Of a stretch of DNA of 64,000 nucleotides, positions 1-5,986 are shown in pieces (the first letter of the stretch is position 1; each line of letters opens with the position of its first letter). The DNA is from an uncultured Draconibacterium sp. Its GTDB lineage: Bacteria; Bacteroidota; Bacteroidia; Bacteroidales; Prolixibacteraceae. Both the position numbers and the translations under genes were made by a program. The notes under the pieces are model-generated. The model was not told the DNA's origin and did no database searches. It worked only from the letters and a program-made list of their open reading frames with translations. The DNA lies in assembly GCF_963676815.1 (NCBI RefSeq), contig NZ_OY781365.1, forward strand, positions 3,878,501 to 3,942,500, written 5' to 3'.

Positions 1-435
1 AGTGATTTCAAAAAATATATTTTAAGCGACCAGAAAGTTCTGAAAACAAAAATGTATTCATTAATTGTTCATGACGCAAGGACTGCAGGAAAAGTATTAG
101 CCGAACTTGAAAAGGTTGGGGTTTCAAATGTTTCTGTCGAAAAAACAGAATTTTCAGACTCAGAAAATTTGCAATTAAAATTAAAATCCTTGGCAGTATT
201 AAAAGCAAAGAAAAATGCAGAAAGTATGCTAGCTCCTTTAAACCAAAAAATTGGAATGCCAATATTTATATCTGATTTAAATTCTATCTCTAATCAATTA
301 CAAGGAAAAGTTGCTGGTATTCGAATCAGAGGAGCATCAAGTATTTATGGAAGTCGTGCAAGTGAACCAATTGCAATTGATTTTGACAAAATTGAATTCT
401 CTGTCAAAGTGAATGTTAAATTTAAAATAGAATAA
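1..435 (+). CDS. SIMPL (DUF541) domain protein, 5' end outside window
   Basis: The reading frame is open from base 1 and continues through the internal ATG at 52, so this is probably the C-terminal ~144 residues of a longer gene. The visible part ends with the alternating 'DFDKIEFSVKVNVKFKIE' pattern typical of the last strand of Bacteroidota SIMPL/DUF541 proteins, and the segment with A-KKNAE--L resembles the domain's helix. SIMPL proteins are usually exported or periplasmic and of uncertain function. The odd part is an insert (about positions 300-375) reading QLQGKVAGIRIRGASSIYGS, which resembles the plug-domain signature of SusC-type TonB receptors. The family call is moderately sure; a function cannot be given. 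Confidence 0.7.
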   Translation, partial: SDFKKYILSDQKVLKTKMYSLIVHDARTAGKVLAELEKVGVSNVSVEKTEFSDSENLQLKLKSLAVLKAKKNAESMLAPLNQKIGMPIFISDLNSISNQLQGKVAGIRIRGASSIYGSRASEPIAIDFDKIEFSVKVNVKFKIE

Positions 436-444
436 AAAAGCATT

Positions 445-594
445 GCATAACACGGTACATATTGCAGGGCGGGGTTCGGTGGTACGCCAACTGCGCCCCG
501 AGGCTTCGGCTCTCGCATCGCAGTTCCGTGTCCTTCGGACAGGAACGCTCTCCGAAATCCGCCCCGACAACATGCACTTTATGTTGGCGGCAAG
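445..594. repeat. Multi-hairpin intergenic element (attC-like or mobile-repeat-like)
   Basis: About 150 bp of GC-rich sequence in an AT-rich setting. An outer imperfect dyad joins 447-466 (AACACGGTACATATTGC) to the complement of 567-585. A long middle stem pairs 467-479 (GGGCGGGGTTCGG) with 552-566. Nested inside are hairpins with TTCG loops (GAGGCTTCGGCTCTC near 510 and TGTCCTTCGGACA near 530). Size, terminal AAC/GTT and bulged-cruciform layout recall integron attC sites, but the right end reads GTTGGCG, which does not fit the GTTRRRY core, and no integrase gene is visible. It could equally be a Bacteroidota palindromic repeat family. Confidence 0.5.
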
Positions 595-635
595 TTTGAA
601 TAAAAGACATCATACTTAATACTAAACATAAAAAG

Positions 636-749
636 ATGAATAAGAAACTGTTTAAAATTATTGGGATTATTGCAGCGATAGTTGTGATAATTGTTTTTCT
701 TGATTTTGCTCTTGGTGGAATTATAGCAGGATGGAATAATCCGAAATAA
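636..749 (+). CDS. Small single-pass membrane protein (37 aa), hypothetical
   Basis: ATG at 636 opens a 37-codon frame ending at TAA 747-749. The peptide has a basic N-terminus (MNKKLFK), one hydrophobic helix of about 20 residues (positions 8-28) and a short tail ending GWNNPK. Such tiny proteins with an N-terminal helix and a GWN(N) tail occur widely in Bacteroidota genomes, but I know no function. It sits between the hairpin element and the zinc-ribbon gene, in a run of small accessory-looking genes. Real expression is uncertain. Confidence 0.45.
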   Translation: MNKKLFKIIGIIAAIVVIIVFLDFALGGIIAGWNNPK

Positions 750-855
750 ACTATTCTCTCGCTGGTGCAAGACCAATTAAATAGTAAAAATTAAAACCAT
801 CTCACTTTACAAAACTATTAACCGTTAATAAAATTCAAACACTAAAAACAAATAA

Positions 856-1266
856 ATGAATCTTAACCTAACCGGGCACAAATGCCCAACTTGTCAATCC
901 GGAATTCGCCTGAATTTATATAGAAACCGAGAGGAAATTATTGAGTGCAAAAATTGCAAGAGTTTATTGGTGGAAACTCCTAAAAGCAGGTTGATTTCGA
1001 GTGCTGTATTGGTAATTGGAATTTTTATTGCAATTGGCGTTTCACTACTGGTTGATAATCTTTTAATCGGCTTTGTATCGTTATTGGTATCTATTTCCCT
1101 TTCGCAAATGCTAATAAAATTAAGGCTCGCAAAAGCGGAATTAAAAATCAGGGACAAAATTACTAATCGTGTGTCGTATATACAGAAATCGGACTGGGAG
1201 GATATTTTAAATAATTCAAGAAATGGGACGATAAATTATGAAATATTAGAGCGACTGGAGAAGTAA
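856..1266 (+). CDS. Zinc-ribbon membrane protein, hypothetical
   Basis: The 136-residue product starts with a zinc-ribbon: CPTC at residues 10-13 and CKNC at 31-34. Two hydrophobic segments follow (about residues 47-66 and 68-85), probably a helical hairpin in the inner membrane, and then a charged cytoplasmic tail. I do not recognise a specific family. The gene ends just before a symmetric terminator shared with the convergent citrate synthase gene. Its neighbours upstream are also small and of unknown function. Confidence 0.65.
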   Translation: MNLNLTGHKCPTCQSGIRLNLYRNREEIIECKNCKSLLVETPKSRLISSAVLVIGIFIAIGVSLLVDNLLIGFVSLLVSISLSQMLIKLRLAKAELKIRDKITNRVSYIQKSDWEDILNNSRNGTINYEILERLEK

Positions 1267-1292
1267 ACTAGATAAACATCATAAAACAAAAA

Positions 1293-1310
1293 AAGCCGGC
1301 AAACCGGCTT
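1293..1310. terminator. Bidirectional rho-independent terminator
   Basis: AAGCCGGC-AA-ACCGGCTT forms a strong stem, with an A-run on its left (1287-1294) and TTTCTTT on its right, so it can stop transcripts from both the zinc-ribbon gene (+) and the TCA operon (-). Confidence 0.85.
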
Positions 1311-1334
1311 TCTTTATATCTATTGTTGCAATTC

Positions 1335-2657
1335 TTAGCAATTTTCTGTTCCTTTTCCTTCAGCTTGTTCTTTAAACCAGCTAAGTGGGTGCGAAGTTGG
1401 ACGCTCAATCGGCATACCGTAAATTCGGTCGTTTACCAACGATGCCAGTACACCTAATGCACGCGATACACCAAACATTACGGTATAGAAAGTGTATTCC
1501 TTAATTCCGTAGTGGTACAGCAACGATCCGCTGTAAGCATCAACGTTTGGCCATGGATTCTTAATTTTTCCAACAGAACCCAAAATTGGAGGAACTACGC
1601 GGTACAACTGGTTGGCCAGGTTAATCATTTTATCGTCTTTGATATACTTGTTGGCAAATTCCTGTTGTGCGGTAAAACGTGGGTCCGTTTTACGCAATAC
1701 AGCGTGTCCGTAACCCGGAATTACACGACCGTTCTCCAGTGTTTGTTTACAGTATTCGGCCACCTGCTCGTCGGTAGGTGTGTCGGTATCCAGCTCTTCG
1801 ATCATTTCAAAGATCCAGAAAATAACATCCTGGTTGGCCAGTCCGTGCAGTGGTCCGGCCAAACCGGTCATTGCTGCAGCATAGCAGTAGTATGGATTAC
1901 TTAAAGCCGATCCTACCAGGTGCGCTGTGTGTGCCGATACGTTTCCACCTTCGTGGTCGGCGTGAATGATCATGTACAAACGGAACAAACGACGGATATC
2001 TTCCGAGTCGAATCCCATCATATGCGCCAGGTTACCGGCCCAGTCTAAACGTGGATTTGGCTCAATATGGTCGCCGTTGTGGAACTGTCGACGGTAAATG
2101 TAAGCTGCTATACGCGGTAAACGTGCAATCAGGTTCATTACGTCTTCGTAAGTAGCGTCCCAGAAATATTTTTTATTTACACCGGCGCGGTATGCTTTCT
2201 GGAAAGTCGACTCAGTAGCCATCGAAAGAATCGCAGCACTAAACTGTGTCATCGGTTTCGATGTTTTTGGCATCGCATCGATAACGTCGAAAGTATGCTG
2301 TGGCACGTGTGCACGTGTTGCCAGGTCTCTCGACAGGTTCAGTGCATCTTCCTGCGATGGTATCTCCCCGATCAGCATCAGGTAAAGTAGTCCTTCAGGA
2401 ATTGGTTCTCCTTCCGGATTTATTTTAGGCAATTTTTCCTGTAATTCAGGAATAGTATAGCCTTTAAAACGGATTCCCTCTTCCGGGTCGAGTTTTGAAG
2501 TGTCGGTTACCAAAAGTGGTATACCTTTCATTCCTGTTAATACTTGCCCGAGTTTTACTTCACCGAGCACCACATCGGCATGATCTTTTTTGAGTCTCTG
2601 GAACTCCTTAGCGCACTTATTCGCTTTCTGATAAAATCTGTACTTAATGTATTCCAT
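1335..2657 (-). CDS. gltA: Citrate synthase, mitochondrial-like type
   Basis: Condenses oxaloacetate and acetyl-CoA to citrate in the cytoplasm. The 440-residue sequence follows the eukaryotic/mitochondrial form more than the E. coli hexameric form: the HEGGNVSAHTAHLVGSAL block (235-252) and AGPLHGLANQ (267-276) are near-diagnostic. The catalytic triad is visible as His271, His318 (PGYGHAVLR) and Asp373 (NVDAYSGS). It is the last gene of a five-gene minus-strand unit with aconitase and two isocitrate dehydrogenases, 25 bp after the upstream gene, and ends at the bidirectional terminator. Mitochondrial-like TCA enzymes are known in Bacteroides, so this fits the phylum. Confidence 0.97.
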   Translation of the reverse strand: MEYIKYRFYQKANKCAKEFQRLKKDHADVVLGEVKLGQVLTGMKGIPLLVTDTSKLDPEEGIRFKGYTIPELQEKLPKINPEGEPIPEGLLYLMLIGEIPSQEDALNLSRDLATRAHVPQHTFDVIDAMPKTSKPMTQFSAAILSMATESTFQKAYRAGVNKKYFWDATYEDVMNLIARLPRIAAYIYRRQFHNGDHIEPNPRLDWAGNLAHMMGFDSEDIRRLFRLYMIIHADHEGGNVSAHTAHLVGSALSNPYYCYAAAMTGLAGPLHGLANQDVIFWIFEMIEELDTDTPTDEQVAEYCKQTLENGRVIPGYGHAVLRKTDPRFTAQQEFANKYIKDDKMINLANQLYRVVPPILGSVGKIKNPWPNVDAYSGSLLYHYGIKEYTFYTVMFGVSRALGVLASLVNDRIYGMPIERPTSHPLSWFKEQAEGKGTENC

Positions 2658-2682
2658 CTGTTATTGTTATTGATTTATTTAA

Positions 2683-3948
2683 TTAATGCATATTTCGGAT
2701 TATGGCATCGGCAAATTCAGAAGTCGTTAATAAGGTCGCTCCTTCCATTTGCGCATGCAGATCGCTAGTTACTTTACGTTTTGCAAACACGTGCTCCATG
2801 GCATCGTAAACGTGCTCTGCTGCTTCGTTCCATCCCATATATTCCAACATCATAACCGCCGACAGGATCAGTGATCCAGGATTGGCTTTTCCTGTTCCGG
2901 CAATATTTGGCGCCGTTCCGTGGGTAGCCTCAAAAATGGCGTAACCACTTTGGTAGTTAATATTCGCTCCCGGCGAAATTCCAATTCCACCCACCATTGC
3001 TGCCAGCTGATCCGACACGTAATCGCCGTTCAGGTTCATGGTAGCAATTACCGAATGATCCCATGGGTGCAACAACGACTCCTGTAAAAAGGCATCGGTG
3101 ATACAGTCCTTTACGATCACTTTCCCGGCTTTTTTGGCGGCGTCTAACGCTTTGTTGGCGTCGAGCTCGCCTTTGTCCTTTTTCAGGGCTTCGTATTGTC
3201 GCCAGGTAAAAGTCTGTTCGCCAAATTCAGTTTCTGCCAAATCGTAGCTCCAGTTTTTAAATGCACCCTCGGTAAATTTCATAATGTTTCCTTTATGAAC
3301 GATGGTAACCGATGGCAACTGGCGATCGATGGCATATTCAATAGCTGCACGTGTCAGGCGCTCCGATCCGTCTTTCGAGATGGGTTTTACTCCAAACGAC
3401 GACGACTCGGGAAAACGAACCTGATCGACACCCATTTCGTTGATCAGGAAATCCCGGAATTTTTCCGTTTCTTTTTCGCCCATCATGTATTCGATACCGG
3501 CATAAATGTCTTCCGTATTCTCGCGGAAAATGTGCATATCCACCATCGACGGGTAACGAATAGGAGAGGGCACCCCTTTAAACCAGCGCACCGGGCGCAC
3601 ACAAACGTACAAATCGAGCGTTTGGCGCAAGGCCACGTTCAGCGAACGTATTCCGCCGCCAACGGGTGTTTGCAGCGGCCCTTTAATACCGATGAGGTAT
3701 TCTTTAAAGGCTTCAATGGTTTCGTCGGGCAGGTAACTTCCGGTTTCGTGGTAGGCTTTTTCGCCGGCCAGCACTTCTTTCCACGCGATCTTTTTCGATT
3801 CGCCGTAAGCTTTGGCCACTGCAGCGTCGATCACACGTTGCGAAGGACCACTAATATCCTTTCCGATTCCATCGCCCTCGATAAAAGGTATGGTTGGATA
3901 GTTTGGCACTACCAGCTTCCCGTTAACTATTTTGGTTTTTTCTGTCAT
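2683..3948 (-). CDS. icd: Isocitrate dehydrogenase, E. coli-type fold, predicted NAD-dependent
   Basis: Oxidative decarboxylation of isocitrate to 2-oxoglutarate. The 421-residue protein aligns by eye along its length with E. coli Icd, including GPLQTPVGGGIRSLNVALRQ (90-109; substrate loop with the serine corresponding to Ser113) and GNIMKFTEGAF. The cofactor pocket differs: where E. coli has Lys344, Tyr345, Val351, Tyr391 and Arg395 for the NADP 2'-phosphate, this protein has Asn348, Ile349, Ala355, Ser395 and Ala399. Loss of all five, with Ile and Ala as in NAD-dependent relatives (isopropylmalate dehydrogenase), points to NAD. It is the second, unrelated-subfamily IDH of the operon. Assay would be needed to prove cofactor use. 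Confidence 0.93.
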   Translation of the reverse strand: MTEKTKIVNGKLVVPNYPTIPFIEGDGIGKDISGPSQRVIDAAVAKAYGESKKIAWKEVLAGEKAYHETGSYLPDETIEAFKEYLIGIKGPLQTPVGGGIRSLNVALRQTLDLYVCVRPVRWFKGVPSPIRYPSMVDMHIFRENTEDIYAGIEYMMGEKETEKFRDFLINEMGVDQVRFPESSSFGVKPISKDGSERLTRAAIEYAIDRQLPSVTIVHKGNIMKFTEGAFKNWSYDLAETEFGEQTFTWRQYEALKKDKGELDANKALDAAKKAGKVIVKDCITDAFLQESLLHPWDHSVIATMNLNGDYVSDQLAAMVGGIGISPGANINYQSGYAIFEATHGTAPNIAGTGKANPGSLILSAVMMLEYMGWNEAAEHVYDAMEHVFAKRKVTSDLHAQMEGATLLTTSEFADAIIRNMH

Positions 3949-3961
3949 ACTATTAGTATTT

Positions 3962-4012
3962 CTCGCAGATTAAAATTTTTGCACGCAGATTACGCGGATT
4001 ACCGCAGATTTA
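3962..4012. repeat. Left inverted repeat flanking the GxxExxY gene
   Basis: Reads CTCGCAGATT followed by three further copies of a CGCAGATTA/CGGATTA-like word. Its reverse complement reappears on the far side of the GxxExxY gene (4434-4461), and the same word family lies between cobU and cobT. Confidence 0.7.
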
Positions 4013-4393
4013 TAGGTTGTTAGCAACGCGTTGTATTGAACTTGAAATGTTTTCAGTGTTGAAATTCACCAAGATGCCTAACTTTTTGTTAGCCAATTTG
4101 AGATATGAATTTGTCTGTTTAAAATACAGTTTCTTCATGGTTTCAACCGATTTAACTTCAATTATTACTTTGTTTTCAACTAATATATCAATGCGATATC
4201 CCTTTTCAAGTTTGTTCCCTTTATACTTTATCGGGAGATCAACCTGACTATCTACATTGTAACCCATTTCTCGCAGTTCGTAAACTAAAGCAGATTCATA
4301 AACCGATTCCAAAAGTCCCGGTCCAAGCGCATTATAAACCTCAAATATTGCACCTCTGATGTCATAAGATATTTGATTTTCACTAATCTCCAT
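4010..4393 (-). CDS. GxxExxY protein (PD-(D/E)XK-like)
   Basis: The family signature is clear: GPGLLESVYE (G-x-x-E-x-x-Y) near the N-terminus. A nuclease-like core follows: KGYRIDILVENKVIIEVKS, where Asp and the E-x-K motif fit the PD-(D/E)XK superfamily. No biological role is established for the family. The frame extends upstream to 4453, but those 20 residues are translated from the flanking CGCAGATT repeat, so the Met at 4393 (127 aa), matching the usual family start, is preferred. The gene interrupts the TCA operon between two isocitrate dehydrogenase genes and is bracketed by inverted copies of the repeat, as expected for an acquired unit. Confidence 0.85.
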   Translation of the reverse strand: MEISENQISYDIRGAIFEVYNALGPGLLESVYESALVYELREMGYNVDSQVDLPIKYKGNKLEKGYRIDILVENKVIIEVKSVETMKKLYFKQTNSYLKLANKKLGILVNFNTENISSSIQRVANNL

Positions 4394-4433
4394 TCTTATT
4401 GTTATTCCAGGTTCCGAAATATCTTCGGTTTTT

Positions 4434-4461
4434 ATCTGCGTAAATCTGCGCAATCTGCGAG
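4434..4461. repeat. Right inverted repeat flanking the GxxExxY gene
   Basis: ATCTGCGTAAATCTGCGCAA then TCTGCGAG; the reverse complement (CTCGCAGATTGCGCAGATTT...) matches the start of the left repeat at 3962. Confidence 0.7.
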
Positions 4462-4468
4462 CAATTTC

Positions 4469-5695
4469 TTAATTCAGTTTTGCCTGTAAGTTTTCATCCA
4501 AGGCTTCCAGGAACTGTTCTGTAGTTAAATAATGAGCTTCTTCGAGTCCTTTTCCGTGAATGATCAATGCCAGGTCTTTTGTCATTTTACCTGATTGTAC
4601 TGTTTCAATACAAACTTGTTCCAGTGCATGTGAAAAATCGATCAGCTCCTGGTTTTCGTCCAGTTTACCGCGGAATGCCAAACCTCGTGTCCATGCAAAA
4701 ATCGATGCAATCGGATTTGTCGATGTTGGTTTTCCCTGCTGGTGCTGACGATAGTGGCGTGTTACTGTTCCGTGCGCAGCTTCGGCCTCCATAGTTAATC
4801 CGTCAGGCGTAACCAGTGTCGATGTCATTAATCCCAGCGAACCAAAACCTTGTGCTACGGTATCGCTTTGTACGTCGCCATCGTAGTTTTTGCAGGCCCA
4901 AACAAATCCGCCTTCCCACTTCAGGGCTGCGGCTACCATATCGTCAATCAAACGGTGCTCGTACCAAATTCCTGCAGCTTCAAATTTTTCGCGGTATTCG
5001 TCCTCGTAAACCTTCTGGAACAGGTCTTTAAAGCGACCATCATAAGCCTTTAAGATAGTATTTTTTGTGGACATGTACAGTGGCCATCCTTTATCGAGTG
5101 CCTGGTTCATGCACGATCGGGCAAAACCAATAATCGACTCATCGGTGTTATACATGGCCATTGCCAGTCCGTTGCCTTCAAAATCGAAAACTTCGTGCGA
5201 AATTGGTTCGCTGCCGTCTTCAGGCGTAAACGTGATGGTTAATTTTCCTTTTCCTTTTGTCAAGAAATCAGTGGCACGATACTGATCGCCAAATGCGTGA
5301 CGACCGATACAAATTGGCTGTTTCCAACCCGGCACCAAACGCGGAATATTCGAAATCATGATCGGCTCGCGGAAAACGGTTCCACCTAAAATATTACGGA
5401 TTGTTCCGTTTGGCGACTTCCACATTTTTTTCAAACCGAATTCTTCCACACGGGCTTCGTCGGGAGTAATGGTGGCACATTTTACACCTACTCCATATTT
5501 CTGTATGGCGTGGGCTGCGTCTATAGTAATTTGATCGTCGGTGGCATCGCGGCTTTCCATTCCTAAATCGTAATATTTCAAGTCAATATCAAGATAAGGA
5601 AGAATTAATTTTTGTTTGATGAAATCCCAAATTACCCGGGTCATTTCATCACCGTCGAGCTCGACAACCGGATTTTGTACTTTAATCTTTTGCAT
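4469..5695 (-). CDS. icd2: Isocitrate dehydrogenase, eukaryotic-type, NADP-dependent
   Basis: A second isocitrate dehydrogenase, of the homodimeric type found in eukaryotic cytosol and mitochondria. The 408 residues carry SPNGTIRNILGGTVFREPI (94-112) and GRHAFGDQYRATDF (131-144), where Arg132 is the residue famous in human IDH1. NADP use is supported by AHGTVTRHYR (308-316): Arg313-His314 occupy the positions that bind the 2'-phosphate in human IDH1. It lies between aconitase and the GxxExxY insertion. Keeping an NADP and a predicted NAD enzyme in one operon would let the cell split isocitrate flux between NADPH and NADH. The gene symbol is only a label. Confidence 0.95.
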   Translation of the reverse strand: MQKIKVQNPVVELDGDEMTRVIWDFIKQKLILPYLDIDLKYYDLGMESRDATDDQITIDAAHAIQKYGVGVKCATITPDEARVEEFGLKKMWKSPNGTIRNILGGTVFREPIMISNIPRLVPGWKQPICIGRHAFGDQYRATDFLTKGKGKLTITFTPEDGSEPISHEVFDFEGNGLAMAMYNTDESIIGFARSCMNQALDKGWPLYMSTKNTILKAYDGRFKDLFQKVYEDEYREKFEAAGIWYEHRLIDDMVAAALKWEGGFVWACKNYDGDVQSDTVAQGFGSLGLMTSTLVTPDGLTMEAEAAHGTVTRHYRQHQQGKPTSTNPIASIFAWTRGLAFRGKLDENQELIDFSHALEQVCIETVQSGKMTKDLALIIHGKGLEEAHYLTTEQFLEALDENLQAKLN

Positions 5696-5821
5696 GGTCG
5701 TAATTAATTAATTTACTGGTTATAATTATTTTATGTTATGTTCTGCGTATGCGACGAATAGTTGGCCTGGCTCTTTATTGCACTGCACCGGATTCGCCTT
5801 TGTTTATGTTTTGTAATCAGC

Positions 5822-5840
5822 ACCGGGCTTCAGCCCGGGG
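5822..5840. repeat. Palindromic repeat, CCGGGCTTCAGCCCGG
   Basis: A near-perfect 16-bp palindrome between the aconitase and IDH genes. Copies of this GC-rich hairpin are common between genes in Bacteroidota. It could work as a processing or attenuation site inside the operon, but that is inference. Confidence 0.6.
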
Positions 5841-5874
5841 TTAATCATATTTTATACTCAATTGTGATGATCAT

Positions 5875-5979
5875 TGAAATAGGAAAATTCAAGGCGTGAA
5901 CTAATTTGAATACCGGAGTCCCGATAGAATCGGGATGAGGATTTCAAATTTGTGAAACAACGCTGAAGTTTACATTTCA
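5875..5979. repeat. MITE-like or REP-like inverted-repeat element
   Basis: A ~105 bp sequence that folds back on itself. The left arm from 5875 (TGAAATAGG...GCGTG...AATTTGAA) is echoed by the reverse complement of the right arm up to 5979 (TGAAATG...GCGTTG...AATTTGAA). The centre is a perfect hairpin, TCCCGAT-AGA-ATCGGGA. No gene lies inside. It begins 7 bp after the aconitase stop. The layout fits a small non-autonomous repeat of the kind mobilised by single-strand (Y1) transposases. Confidence 0.6.
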
Positions 5980-5986
5980 ATGCTTA

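Noticed and set aside
1512..1904. 130-residue plus-strand ORF inside gltA
   Set aside because: Complete overlap with citrate synthase, with no recognisable motif.
3196..4023. 275-residue plus-strand ORF antisense to icd
   Set aside because: It lies wholly opposite a well-supported conserved enzyme gene; no domain is visible and its length follows from codon bias of icd.
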